Numbered from the stretch's first letter, positions 30,991-45,799 are shown. The stretch is 64,000 nucleotides of DNA from Isoetes taiwanensis (GCA_021234155.1 JAJEKV010000085.1:2988706-3052705); one strand, 5' to 3'. Made by a program: numbers and translations. The notes: a model not told the origin generated them from the letters alone.

Positions 30991-33900
30991 CCCTTATCCA
31001 TTCTCACCGATTCTCCCTATATACTATTTTTTATTTACACTTGGCCCAACTATATCTGACCTGCTATTTTCCTTAAGCTGCTACGACCATTGAAATCTAA
31101 ATATTATGTTGAACCATTGTATAAGAACCTAAGTTAAGACATTATTCCATTATTCCACATGCAATTTCCAACAATTTCCTATTGGAATGACGTGGGATGA
31201 AGCTTGGAACCTTGGTGCTAAAGCTTGAGGCTTACTACAACCATTGAGTGTTTTAATATAATAGGTTGGGCCATCCAATTCTATTCAACAATTAATGGAT
31301 ATTAAAGACCTATAAATCACCATATTAAGGGAATTGAACTCATTGAGGACTTTGCTTTGCAATGCTAGACATTATTTGTAAGGCAATTGTGTGTGTACTT
31401 ATAACTACAACTACGTAACAATGAAATGAAACAGATGTAGGTGGCATTAATTAGTTAATTGTCATATGTTGGCAATGATAAGGATTTTATGTGGACATCC
31501 ACTCAAATTTTCAAGCAATGTATTAGATAAAACGTGCATTTCCTCGCTGCAAGTCCTTTATGTGGCTTCAAAATTAAAGCTAATATTGGCAGAGCATGTT
31601 CAACATGTCAAATTCACAATCTGCATATAACTTACATTTTTAAGTTGCAGCCAAAGTTCTTTTCATTCAAAAAGAGTAATTATGTTCAGTACTAGAGCAC
31701 TCCCATCGAATGTATTGCATCAGAACTTCTGACCCAAAATTTTTAACGGTAGTGTATATCAAATTCACATCGTCACAACACTACTTGCAACTCCTGAACA
31801 AAAAGCTTAGATAGAAATCACAGAAAGTAGTACTTACGTACGTATAACAACACATTCAAAAGGGCCAATAAACTGCTTGTTTAAAGCTTAGATAGAAATC
31901 ACAGAAAGTAGTACTTACATAGTATAAACAACACATTCAAAAGGGCCAATAAACTGCTTGTTTTAAAGCAGAATTATTCTTTCCAGTTACCAAGAGCTCT
32001 GATATGCACATTCCAGCACAGAAGCTCAAACCTTTTACCTTTGATCAGCTGCTTGAACCCATGCACAAAGGAGTAATATCAATTCAAAAAGAGTCTTGAT
32101 TCCAGGATAAGAAACTCGAAAGCTGAAAATCTGCGGAGCTATTATTCATCATTTGATAAGATGATATGATTGGTTGTGCTGGGTCGCCTTATAACTTCGG
32201 TAAGCTCCCGATGCGTACCAAGCAGAGTTTTTAGAGAAATACTAAGGAAAAATGGAGGGATAAGAAAAAACGTAAAGATCTACCTTGATTGCCGCTGTCT
32301 ATTATTATCGTCATAGTTGGTGCTATGATTTGCTTCAGTCTCAGTTATGACACTGGGCAATATCCTAAAACTCTCTTAGCTGAGTAAAACTGCGCCCAAC
32401 AATTATCTGCACAATTACTTGCAGTGTAAACTACTCAAAGTCTCTTAGAAAAATGACAAGCAGATTTAAAAGATAACTTTTAGAAGCTAGAAATCTCCAT
32501 TAATTGCCAATAGGCCTCCAAAATTCGTAGATGATGGTCCCCTGCATGTGATCAGATTGGGGAAATCTCTTTAGATTTGAGTTGAAGATCGGTCGCCTCG
32601 TTAGGTAGCTTGTCGTCGAAGTAAAGCTTTTGTAGATAACATACACAACATGCACATACATGTTGTTTGGAGAGGGAATAATAGAATAGAATCTATCTAA
32701 TGTAAATTACATATGAGGGATAGATAATCCCAAGGAATTATCTCTATATTAACTTGAAACGTGTGGTACTGCTTCGGCGGCATCAAAGATCTATTTATAC
32801 GATATAGACCAGGGGCACTTGGTGGCAATAAGGGTGGCCACATGATCATTTTTTTGCCTTCAACGGCTAATTTTGATGCAAAAACGGAGGTGGAGGCCTC
32901 CATCTAGAAGTGGGAGGCCGGTTTTCATTCTTCCACTCCGATAGGGGGAGCATCCAGAAAAACTAGTTCAACTGTTGGTTCCTCTCTCTTCCGAAGCTCT
33001 TCCCCCTTTATTCTGCCGCTCTTCACCTCTCTGGTATCTGCTCTCATATCAAATTGAGATACAGAGGTGGAGGGAGCAAAAATTGCATGTGGCCGCCCCT
33101 AATGACCCACTCAAACACTCTCGGGGAGGGGCCTGCTGCTAGGAATTGTCTTCCCATCCACGATTATCTAGTACACTACCTTCCACGTGAGAGTGGTCCA
33201 AGGACAGTTTCCCATGGGCATCAAAGCGGGAGGTTTTCTAGAGATCAAGCTGCAATTTGGCGTGTAGAACCTAGACAAGATTTAGTCTATCAATAGTTCT
33301 GAGAGCTTAGGTTTTAGACTTGATTTTCTTATTTTGTGTCTATCCAAGGACAAGGTAGACCTTGCAAGAGATTTCCCTTCAATTTCATACAAGGTAGATC
33401 TTGCAAGAAATTTCCTTTCAATTTCATAGGAAACCACCAGAGCGTTCCATATGAGCATGCCTTTCTTCTAAAGCCCAAGATAGTAATCTAGTCACGTGGA
33501 CATCAAGTCATGCAAAGGACTCCACTTGACTTTGGTGGTGACGCTAGTCTCACCCACAAACAAGTCCTTCGGTCCATGGAACATACCTTTAGTCAATTTC
33601 ACATGGTTTGAAAAGTGCTAATCAGAGATTAGCATCAAAACTTTAAAATAAAAACAAAACTAATCGAAACAAAGATCTAATGTCCTCGTTAAGAAACTTT
33701 AAGGCTTTCTTAAATATAATATCTTGTCCAACTCCTTGTGTAAGTATAATGTCTTGTTCAACTCCTTGTGTAAGTATTGCATGTCCTTGCTAGGAACCTT
33801 TAAGGCTTAATCTTAAATATAATATCTTGTCCAACTCCTTGTGTAAGTATTGCACAATTATTATTAAATACTAAACACAACTATTATTAAATAATAAACA

Positions 33901-34140
33901 ATATCTCATATCTACTGTCCCAACTCCTTGTAAGTATCGCACAATTTATACCTACAATGCAACAAAGAGAACTAAGCAAGCTATAAGATGGCAATTACCA
34001 AATTGAATAACCACATTTAAGTTTTTACTACTACGTGCCATCAGAATAAGAAATGGAAGTCTATTAAAAGCACATTAAAATTGCACATTCATATCGAAAT
34101 TAGAGGCTACCAAAACAGCATAATATTCATCAAACAGGAA
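30991..34140. other. Gene-poor interval with several local duplications
   Basis: An ~80-bp tandem duplication lies at 31802-31966 (AAAGCTTAGATAGAAATCAC...). A ~39-bp pair begins near 33350 (ACAAGGTAGA...CAATTTCAT). At 33710-33860, ATATCTTGTCCAACTCC/CTTGTGTAAGTAT words repeat three to four times. Between 32640 and 33300 GC content rises and short frames appear on both strands (32903-32697 minus; 33054-33296 plus) without any recognisable domain. I see no conventional gene. Confidence 0.45.
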
Positions 34141-34245
34141 CAATAGCCTCAGCGAAGTACTGAACCTTCGGTAGTAACTAAACTCATCAAGGTCTGCAAA
34201 ATATCCTAATAGGATTATAGACAATTACCAAAACAAGCAGCAATC

Positions 34246-36229
<1,984 letters not shown>

Positions 36230-36960
36230 GATTTTGAGCTTAATCCTGATGAAAATGTTCAAAACATAGATCTATGAGATCAAAATCGATGGATCCATCA
36301 TCCATTGCAGAGCACAAGTTGAAATTGAAAGCAATAAAATTATGAGATGAAATAGAAAATCAAGTCTAAAGAAATGACTAAGAAAAACAAAGAGATTAAA
36401 TCGGATATGAGGTTTGAAGAAATCGATCAAATTAAAACAAAGTTAATACAAAAAAGCACTAAGTTATACGACAATCAAACCACAGCAAGGAAAGAGAGTG
36501 GCAGAGTTAACAGACCCAAAACGTAATCCGATTGAGGAAGCAGAGAGCAAGCTGGTAAGCAAGACGTGGGAGCAAAGGGATGCTCTGGTCTGAAGGGCCT
36601 CTTCTGTGGACCCTTAAATGCAAGATAAAAGTTGAATAATGAAGGGTTAATATGTGATTAATTTGTAAGAGGCGGTGGATAATGAAGAGTGACCGTTGCT
36701 TGGCGGGAATTGCATTATTATCTGCATGGCTGAATGCCTCCCCCGTTATCAGCCTCTCACTTGAAGCTCAAAGCTCAAACCATATTCTGCAATTAAATGT
36801 CCATAACCTTAACACACATTAGAGTTCTGCAATTGTTTTTGTGATACGCTTAAAGTACTTATCACAGCTAAAGGGCTTTTAACAATAACCACTTAAACAA
36901 GGTATGAATTTAAGAACCCTTGTTTAAGGTTTAAACAGTTCAATACAAAGGCGAGATGGC
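36230..36960 (-). promoter_or_regulatory. Beta-tubulin 5' UTR and likely promoter region
   Basis: Upstream of the ATG the minus strand is A-rich for about 250 bp, then pyrimidine-rich (CTCTGCTTCC, CACTCTCTTTCC), as in many plant 5' leaders. A TATA-like CATTTAAGG lies near 36615, about 390 bp before the ATG. The exact transcription start is not determinable from sequence. Confidence 0.35.
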
Positions 36961-38800
36961 CTATATATGAGGAATTATACAAGGCATATATCTTTGAAGC
37001 TACTGCAACATGGACAAGGAACGAAGCCTATAGGTAATTCTGGAGGTTTTATATCAGCTCATCACATGGGCAAGAGTACATTGTTTCCGCAACCAATATG
37101 GAGCAGTCGTTATTCGTCCAATCGGATCCACAACTTAAGGCAATTACCAAAGGATTTAGAAAAGAAGGACTGGTCACAACTTATCACCTTTCAGCATGTG
37201 ACCAATCGATTACATCAGAATCAGGCTTGGAATAGGCTTGTTGTTACGGACCAAGGGCAAATCGCGCTTGCGGGCCTTGGGACCGGGAGTCTGCATTGGG
37301 AATGCCACGGGGCCCCGTGGCATTTCCAATGCAGACTTGACCCAGTCCAATCTCAGGCGTTTAGACAAGGAACATCAGTCCGATGCCCTGAGCTGATCCA
37401 ATCTTTTGGAAGAAGTCGGAATTGGAGCAACAAGGAAGGAAAGCTGGTCTGAGGATGTCGGAATCTGCTGCAATGCACCTCCTTCCTTTTTCAATTTGGC
37501 CGATCATCCCTGTTTATAGTTGGATTCGCCCTTTTTCTATCAGCAAAAGGCATCTGCAGATATAACTCGACCCGACCCCTTTTTTGTGCAGAAATAACTG
37601 AGCGTGGAATAGTTCGATGCCACCCTTTTGCTGAAGATAGATATTTTCCATTTTAGCTTTAATGGCTATTCTGAATAACATGCCCCTTGTCTAAACTTTC
37701 TTAGAAACCATTGGAATATTGTCTACCCATGGTAATTGCCTTAGCCTTTTATTTTGGATCGCTTCCCCGTGCCTGCTCCATATCATTTTGCATGTCTGGT
37801 CATCTATTTTTTGCAATGGCTCTCTTCTGGTTTTTTCCTAGCCCTACAGTTGTTAACAGCCTAGTTCTTAGGTGACAGAGGCATGCCCGTTGTGTGGTCG
37901 GACGCCGTGGTGATCTGCAACGGATCTGCACATGGTTTCCAGATGCGGGTGGGTGTTTCTATGTTTTCTACTTCTAGAAGAGGAGGGTAGCGATGGCAGA
38001 GAGTGCCTCATCAACACGGCCTCCTGTAGGTACGTTTTCATCATTTTGAAGGGTTTAGCTAGGATGTCTGCTTCAGATTTTTGTATGTCTGCTTCAAATT
38101 TTTGCTTGGACGAGGAAGGACGCCCGCCTGAGAGTAGCTCAGTTGCTGCATCCAGGTGTATCAGGGATTCGATTAGGCTAGACTGTGGCACAATTTTTCA
38201 CAGAAGTAGCTTCGTTGAGGTGCCATTTGAGCCCTTTGTTGCTTTGAAAATCCGAGAGCAAGATGAGAAGGCGAAGAACAATGTTCTTTCGATAGGCACT
38301 CTTGTGGAGATGGCCTTACAAATTTGCCAGAACAGGCTGCATCTTCTTGCAGATGCATGCGACGGTAGTGCACATGCTCTTGGAAGGAGATGGGGGCTTG
38401 AGCCGGATGCTGCTCTAAAGATTTTGGAGCAGGACGAGAAGTAAAAAAAAAAGAGGCAAAGGCGAACAGAAATGAAGAATTGTGTTGTACTGCAGAGGCA
38501 AAACATCTTCATGCACACCGCTTTCATCATGGCAGTAAACAGAGGATTGCTACCTTGATACGCTTACAAGAATGCTCTCCAGTCGTGTTTACACACTGTC
38601 AATGGCACCTAAATTATGAATAGGCTGCTTCATAGCTAAGAAGCTATAACAAAGACTATTGTCTGTGGAATTTGGGTTATGAATGGATGTTGCAGAATGG
38701 ATGTTGCAGATGTTGCTTCGGTGTTGCTTGTTGGTTAAGCAATGTTTATATATATATTGTTGCTTGTTGGTTAAGCAGTGTTTATGTATATATTGTCTAT
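36961..38800. other. No recognised gene; two plus-strand frames of unknown value
   Basis: A 161-codon frame (36967-37452) and a 170-codon frame (37932-38444) are open on the plus strand but show no family motif. The second contains two similar words (LKIREQDEK and LKILEQDEK) and a helix-rich middle, and its opposite strand is also partly open. A 40-bp tandem pair (TTGCTTGTTGGTTAAGCA...) lies at 38717-38797. A palindrome at 37288-37337 is listed separately. Confidence 0.35.
37288..37337. repeat. 50-bp near-perfect palindrome without a loop
   Basis: The left arm 37288-37312 (AGTCTGCATTGGGAATGCCA then CGGGG) and right arm 37313-37337 pair at 24 of 25 positions about the centre GGGG|CCCC. Weaker symmetry (GGGACCGGG against CCCAGTCC) extends it by about 10 bp on each side. 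It lies inside an otherwise featureless plus-strand open frame. Confidence 0.9.
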
Positions 38801-38803
38801 TGA

Positions 38804-38854
38804 ATCTAGATTTTGATTGCAAGTCTCGCCGTGCGGGGTGTGTCCTTTCCTCCA

Positions 38855-38892
<38 letters not shown>

Positions 38893-38906
38893 AGATTTTG
38901 ATTGCA
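38804..38906 (+). mobile_element. 67-bp poly(A)-tailed micro-insertion with 18-bp target-site duplication
   Basis: ATCTAGATTTTGATTGCA occurs at 38804-38821 and again at 38889-38906. Between them are about 35 bp (starting AGTCTCGCCGTGCGGGG) followed by a run of about 32 A (38857-38888). This is the signature of LINE-driven target-primed reverse transcription of a very strongly 5'-truncated RNA. Identical duplications and a long A run point to a young insertion. Confidence 0.9.
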
Positions 38907-41900
38907 TTTTACAAATGTTGCTTTTGTTGGCAACTTGCATGTGCACAACACACACGTTGCTCTTTGATTTCATTCAATGACACGTGTACGGCTCATGATT
39001 TAATTGCGAGGTCCATGGCTTGTTGTGTGGCTCACGTTTTTTAGATTTTTTTTTTATGAACCCATTAGAGTTATTGATATACATTCATAGTTTCGTGTCA
39101 TACATGTCCAGGAGTGATAAATTCGGTAATTGCTCCTTGAATTGACCGTAGTCAAATTGGACATGTCATAGTAATGGATCGGCACATCCTTGACTATTCT
39201 TGACGTAGTCGGCATATTCATGCTTTGAAGAACCGGTGACCCCCTTTCTATGATGAATTGGAATAGAATCTAGTCTTGTTTTCTGGGACAATAATCTAGT
39301 CACTATTAACACTCAAGAAAAGGCGTCTCAAATCTAATTTACAACTTATCTCAACAAAGATGAATTGGTAATCCAGTGAAGGAATATTACCATAAGAGAA
39401 TTGGTAATCTAATGCTCAAGGTGCTCAAGAGATTTGATTCCTTTTTGGGAAAACTTTAAAAATGTCTATACATTGATTATTGATGGACGCAAACATTTCT
39501 TTTTCTCAACTCCCATGTGTTTAAGTGAGCCTACACAACCCTAGCCATACTATGACAACAACAGTGATCAACGGGCCATTAGTCATAAGGTGACCAAAAA
39601 GTTTGCCCTTCACCATAGAAGGGTAAAAATAGAGAGAGCCTTGACAATAAAAGCAACAATTTAGAAAAACCTTAAGGTTTTGTTAAGGAGCTTTCTCTAA
39701 ATAAGAAGTTCATATCTATTTATTTCTATCTCTTATCCTATTGTTTAAATTCGGTTTTTCCGTCAAGTGAAAAACTTTTTAGAATTTTTTTTCAGATTGA
39801 TTTTCTAAGGTTGTGGGATTTTTTTATCGCCGCTAAAAACTTCCGTTCGCCAAAAATCGGGCAATCCAGTGGAGTATGATTTCGAAATGCAAAAAATAGA
39901 GGCGGTGCATGTTGGTTGGCCGGATTTGGAGGACGCGTGGTTAACACTGGCATGCACCGAGAATGTTGTTTAATTCATGCCCGACTCCAAATTTGATATG
40001 GCAGTTTTGAGCCATATCCATTTTGTCGCTGTTAGTTTTGGCTATGGCGCTAGGTTTTTGTATCATGCTCTGCCGATATCTCTTTGTGGAGATTTTCAAT
40101 GTTCTGGCACAAACACCTGGGGTATGTAACAGCATCTCGCAAGTCTTCTATTGCTTTTATAGTCTAAAAATCACAGATTTCTTTGTTTGGGGACGATGGG
40201 ACTTACTTATCCATTTCCAATTTTTGGCAGCAGAGAGCAAGGATGAAAGACGTGGTGTCAAGCATCTTGGCCGCTTTGATTTGCACTGAAAACAAAATTG
40301 CATCTTGCAAGCAAGTCCCATCGTTCTGCAGGTAGAGCTTCCTATGTTCTTTCTGTTTTTCTGCAGCATGATATAAATTATCTTCTTGCTTTCAAGTGTC
40401 TTTTGGATGTCTGGAAAGTCGAATATGTTTCTTCTGCTAGAAGCTCTAAGCAGGTTTTGGAAGGTCACATCAGGGTTTTAGAAGCTCAAATATCTTATGG
40501 GTTCCTAAATTTTCTTGAGGAACTGTGGTGATCGACTGTATCTGTGGTTGGAAACTTCCTGCCAGAAATAGCTCTCTAAACTTTGGGATTTGTGGAGCGT
40601 TGGACTCAGCTTTCTAGGTCGTTTTGCAAGGCACGGCCGGATGCATGCACGCAACTTACATTTCGTGTTAGATCTTTACACTGGCGTTGGCTCTTTACTG
40701 GAGGCAACACATGCAGAAGCAAAGCACTTCATGCTTTTCTTTAGCTATGCTGGGATGACTTTTTCTGGGATCTTTAAGTGATAGATAGGGTGATGGGGTC
40801 AATTTGGATGACCATATTGATCTGTAAATAGGATAATTTTGACTTTTGGAAGTAGACATCATAGTCATAGAATATGTTACGGTTCTTGGAGATGGGCTGT
40901 AGTTTACAGGATCAGAATTGCAAGGACTGGAGAATTGTGGCATATTTTATTTGGATGTGATCCTTCTCGACACCGCGAGCAATATACATGACATGCATGC
41001 ACGAGGGCTGAACAATTAATCCAACCAATTACTTAGTTTACTTCTATCATGGTATCACGATGGAAAGGGCTGCAACCTTTTCTCTACTTCTTGCTTTTCC
41101 AAACCTTTCTCATTATGTAAATACAATAATATAGATCCATCTTGATTGATGATACTAAGTAGAATATTAGCAGGTCATGTGTTATCCTAGACATGAGCAG
41201 GATGATGTTATTTGGTCATTTATCAATCAATGTTATAAGTTTGGGTTTACAATTTCATTGTTGAAAAGAAAAGCAATACTTTAGGGCGCAGGTGTTATGC
41301 TTAGATCCACGAAAGATGAAGATAAAGATACACAGTAAGTTTCTGTTTGCTGGATGCATCTATTTTTTCTTTCTAAGCTTTTTGTCTACATTCTGATCTA
41401 TATGCTTTCACTTGGCAGATTCTTTAAATCGATTTTATTGTTGCAAGATTGGCCTAACCATCTCCAAATCTGGCTCCTAAGCCTTATTATCTCAAACAAT
41501 GCTTTTGTTTCTCACCTAACTGAAGAAGAGGTACTTCAACTGCTCTTGAAACTGGACAGAGTAGAGATAATAATTGTGCTGTCAAAGTTGTAGATCCTAA
41601 TTTGGTAGTATAATCTATGGAGTACTCTACAATGTATTGCTCTGCTTATGTTATAAAGATTGATCATTTTCACTGTGTGAATTTTTTATCCAAGTTACAA
41701 GCATCTATTGCTAGATTAGTGTCATTGTGACGCGTGCATGCATTTTTTTTACTTGCTCAGATGAATGATGTTACAGATTCCCATGTCCACGTAACCTTAG
41801 GGCCACAAGATATCTAACATAACCACATCTAATTCTACAATAGATAGATAGATAGTATTTCAACAAGAATTCAGTTCCATCATTCGGCTGCGACCAAAAG

Positions 41901-41930
41901 ACCACCTTCACTGCCTTAGACTCCAAGGGC
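38907..41930. other. AT-rich interval, no gene recognised
   Basis: Short open frames on both strands (for example 40023-40289 plus, 40468-40157 minus) lack domain motifs, and the strands overlap each other. No long repeat was seen except a short GATA run near 41842. Confidence 0.4.
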
Positions 41931-42024
41931 TCTTCTCATGGATCTACCAACCATCATGGTTTTGGAATGGGATTCTTCTTCTCATGGATCTACCAACCAT
42001 CTCATGGTTTTGGAATGGGATTCT
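41931..42024. repeat. Tandem duplication, ~46-bp unit
   Basis: TCTTCTCATGGATCTACCAA ... TTTTGGAATGGGATTCT is present twice in a row with a 2-bp difference. It is a simple local duplication. Confidence 0.85.
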
Positions 42025-42234
42025 GCTATTACTGTAGAGTTCTGATGGGTGTTTCAGCCCCATCATAAAATGTACCATTCTTGCATTTCTTTTGTTCCAT
42101 TGTTATTATTGTGTTTGGTGCCATCATACATGTATGATTTCTACAAATATCTGAATAAACTACGCCCTATAGATGGCAATTCAACCTTATTGGACTTAAT
42201 TATTTTGAGCAAATGGATTCATACACCCATTTGA

Positions 42235-42620
42235 CATTCCCACATACCGTATTTGTTGGGTAAGCATGTCATTATTCATCTAAATTGTATTACTTCACCC
42301 ACCATCTGGATAGATTATAGTTGAGGAGTAAACTATGCCTTGATAAACGAGATTCCAATGTTACCTTGCCCATATCAGCCTATGAACAATATCTAATGAT
42401 GTTGAGATGATTCAAAGCATTATCGATTCCACAGACCATATTTGTTGGATGAGTATGCCATCATTCGGTCAGATTATATTTATTTTACTATCTTCATGGA
42501 TTATAGATGATGAACTAACCTATGCCTTGATAAATAAGATTCAAATGTTACCTTATATCCGCCACCCTTGGTAAACTTAGATTCAAATGTTACCTTATAT
42601 TTGCCGCTAAACAATATCTA
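42235..42620. repeat. Degenerate tandem repeat, ~190-bp period
   Basis: Two diverged units share, in order, CC(G/A)TATTTGTTGG(G/A)T, a CATCATTC/CATTATTC word, GGATTATAG, CTATGCCTTGATAAA and AATGTTACCTT. A further short duplicate of TTCAAATGTTACCTTATAT lies at 42540-42605. It has satellite-like decay without array amplification in this window. Confidence 0.6.
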
Positions 42621-42727
42621 AAAATGATATTGATAATTGATGATCCAAAGCCAAACTAAGTTTAGTGACAAGCGTAATTGTGCAATTGTAGTATTTACTG
42701 ATTGATGCTCACGCCAGTTTAGACCCT

Positions 42728-42800
42728 CGAGTCCATTAGGCCATTAGGTTAACACAACTTGGAGTCCATTAGGCCACTAGGTTAACACAATTTGGAGTTT
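42728..42800. repeat. Tandem duplication, ~35-bp unit
   Basis: GTCCATTAGGCCATTAGGTT is repeated 35 bp later with one change (GTCCATTAGGCCACTAGG). No function is suggested. Confidence 0.75.
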
Positions 42801-44355
42801 TTGCTGAACATGCAAAGTATATCAATTTCATGTTAAATCATATCCCTACGAAGGAGACTATACTTTAGATGGTTGTCTTATCTAATCATGTTGATGTTGA
42901 TCTCCTATAAAAATGTTGCATGGGATATCATAAATAGGGGCTTTGAGAGTGGTTGGTTTTTGCAAGAGTTTAAACTGCAAGTTGTTTTCCTTTCAATTTA
43001 CAAGGCAAACGAAGTGGTTGGATTTTGTGACAGTTCAAATTGCTTCCATCAAGCATACTCTGTTCTAAGGTGTTTCCTTTTCTTTCGGCTTACGAGGGAG
43101 AGAAATGACCTGGTGCCTATCCATTGGATAGCCCATCAAGAATGACATGCCTTCTTATACATGGGCCAAACCAACGTGGTACCCTTCTCTTGCAAGTTCT
43201 CTTAGCTATCTTACTTCAATATTGTAGAGGTATGATATATGCTTCCACAAACTACTATAACCATAATGCATGTATTTGGTCTAACCAAATGGTTGGTGCC
43301 TCTCTATCCATTTGGTAGCCCATTAAGAATGACGTGTCCTTTTTATGCCAATGTCGTGCCCTTCTTTTGGCAAGTTTTCTTAATTATACTCTTAATTCAA
43401 TGTTTTCTATTGTAGATGTATGAACTATAACTATGTATATGACCACCTAAATTTTGTAATGGCAAACGTTTAAAATTGTGAAGACCATGTACTTTAGTTT
43501 TGTTGATCCCGTGGACTTTTACAGTAAAACAAAGCTTATTGGGTAGTTTAGACATTATTTGACATCTTGAACAAAGTCCTAGGGATCTAAATCCTAACTT
43601 TCCAACCATGTTATGCTACTGATTATCAACAAAAACATGATTTTGTAGTCAGTTGTGTGACAACTACCAAGCCCAATCCTCTTTTAGATTTAGCAAGCTA
43701 TTGTACACGTCTACAAATTAAAAGCAACCTACAACAAAAAAAAAAAAAGAAATAGCATTCTATGAGAGAACAAATTATAATTTTATTATTCTTATTTGCA
43801 TTCATCTTTTTCTTAAAGATTGTGACATATTGCTATATTTTAGACAGCTCAGTCAAATTGACATCAACACAAATCAACATTTCTTTTCCAAACTGTGAGC
43901 AAATTTCCTACACCAAAAGAACGCAATACCCAATGGACATGTCACGCTATTAAGCATGTTTTTGACCATAATGAGAACGCGTACATCCAAATTCAACATA
44001 TTGAGCATGTTTCTAAAAATCTATTGATTGCCGAGGAATACATTAAACGTTCCACCCAACTCTGTCCAATTACCTTCACAATTCTATTTATCTTCACATG
44101 ACACATTTAATTGTATCAAACGTTCCAGTCACATTCTTCTAAACACTTCTATTATTTGAATTAATAAACATCGTTGCCAAAACCATCAATCCCCAACTAT
44201 GGTGTATCGTGAAAATACTCCTACTTTTCAAAATGATTGTCCCTTTTACACTACACCAGCAACACCTAACCATAACATCATCTCCATAAAAATTACCACA
44301 CAAACAAAGATACACCGCAATAATGAAACAACCACCCCTTCAAATCGCTACTAAA
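42801..44355. other. Interval before the Helitron terminus; no gene
   Basis: Apart from the repeats listed, this is AT-rich DNA. The last ~600 bp may be the body of the non-autonomous Helitron whose 3' end is at 44383, but no 5' TC terminus could be assigned. No Rep/helicase coding sequence is present. Confidence 0.4.
43105..43440. repeat. Degenerate tandem repeat, ~190-bp period (second family)
   Basis: Two units share TGGTGCCT..CTATCCATT, GATAGCCCAT(C/T)AAGAATGAC, GTGCCCTTCT/GTACCCTTCT, GCAAGTT(C/T)TCTTA and TTGTAGA(G/T)GTATGA. They follow the previous repeat region and have a similar period but different sequence. Confidence 0.6.
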
Positions 44356-44383
44356 GCCCGGCAACGCCGGGCACCATAACTAG
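44356..44383 (+). mobile_element. Helitron-type 3' terminus
   Basis: A perfect 7-bp stem with a 3-base loop (GCCCGGCAACGCCGGGC, 44356-44372) lies 7 bases before CTAG (44380-44383), which is followed by T. A GC hairpin 10-12 bases from a CTRR end, inserted before T, is the diagnostic 3' end of plant Helitrons. No transposase is nearby, so any element is non-autonomous; its left end is unresolved. Confidence 0.7.
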
Positions 44384-45799
44384 TATTTATTATTTTATCT
44401 ACTATTGAATTTTGAAGACTTGAAAGACTAACCACTGGACCATAATAAGTATTGGAGTATGTTGAAGGGGGTCAATCAAATTTGATTAGTGTCCCTCAAG
44501 CCAATAGTTGGCTAAAATTAGTGAATGTTATTTTCTTTTGTCTAGCGGAAGAAGTAAAAACGGATAGCAAAAATCTAGCAATCAGGTACTTGAGAGCAAG
44601 CTCTTATGTCAATTTTCCATTAGGTTCCATCCAACAACTTCAATAATTTCGACTTTAGTTAATTATCCTACTGCCTTTATTTAATCTATGATGTGTTCTA
44701 CAATAGAATGTGAAAGAAGTTTTCCTAAGATTGAATAGCATCAAATATGAGCAGGTTGTACTTCCATAGCTTGAATATAGTGATGTTCAATTAATGGTTT
44801 CAACTTTGATGGTTTGCCTAATACCTTCGAGGCTTCATACCACAGTTGACTATGTTTCAAATGTGATACTAATATACGAAAAAACTATGTTCCCTTTCTG
44901 AAAGTAATAAGCTATATTGATTACTATTAATTAATACTTACTATATTGATTACTATTGATTAATATAGGTTGCTTTTCCTGATAACTTTGTTTAAAAAAA
45001 GGGGCAATTTTGGTTGTGCACTTGAATAACAGGGCATACTAAAATTTGCCATGCACAATCAATGGAAAATCAAAATCTACTCTTAAAAAAAATATAGACC
45101 CTACCCTTATAAGTTGATCATTGTATGACAACTTATTAAAAAGATGTAAATGTAAGCCAAAATTAAAGTAATAGCTAGAGCAGATATAATTTTTGAGGGA
45201 TATTCAAAATTGGAGGCAAAAAATTGTGTCTTGGAAATACATATGGCCAGATTGAGTAAAGAGAAAAAAAGTGCAACCCACTTTAGAAGATTTGAAGTAA
45301 CCAAACATTACCCGTACATAAATGCGGCTTTCAACTAGAGCCCATGTCAACACTGGTAGTTCATTTAATTTTTTTGAAGAGTGATCGATGTCCCTCCCCT
45401 ATTTATGAGTTTCTCGTTTGTGGACATTAATGTTAGATTTATGACAATCATCATATGTTATTGTTTACAATCCCTTGCAATCATAGGATTAATAATCTCA
45501 TGAACATAGTATGCGCATCGTAAAGAAAGTCTCATGTTCGTGTTCTCATGGAAACTGGGATCAACATCACCCCTTCTAATCAGAACCTCGAGGAGCACCA
45601 CCTCAAATCTATAAATATCAATCCTCTCATTCGTCCCCGTTGCTATAAAACTCTACAGTCATAATGCACTAGATTAGCTTCCAAAAAATTAAGTGGAAAA
45701 GAAGGAATATTTTACCTGGACCGGCAATGATAATCCATTATTATCAACTAGCTTGGATATTGGATATTGCAAAGTCTGTTATGTAAGCTACCATGTCAT
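44384..45799. other. AT-rich interval, no gene seen
   Basis: Short plus frame 44452-44646 and minus frame 45304-45107 lack motifs. ATTGATTACTATT(A/G)ATTAAT is duplicated near 44920-44965. Nothing else is supported. Confidence 0.4.

Noticed and set aside
36967-37452. 161-codon plus-strand frame as a gene
   Set aside because: No domain, no homology I can recognise, and its ATG lies right at a TATA-like word; it also spans the palindrome. An open frame of this length is expected by chance in 64 kb.
37932-38444. 170-codon plus-strand frame as a gene
   Set aside because: The opposite strand is also open over much of it and no family motif is visible; the repeated LKI.EQDEK word alone does not make a gene.
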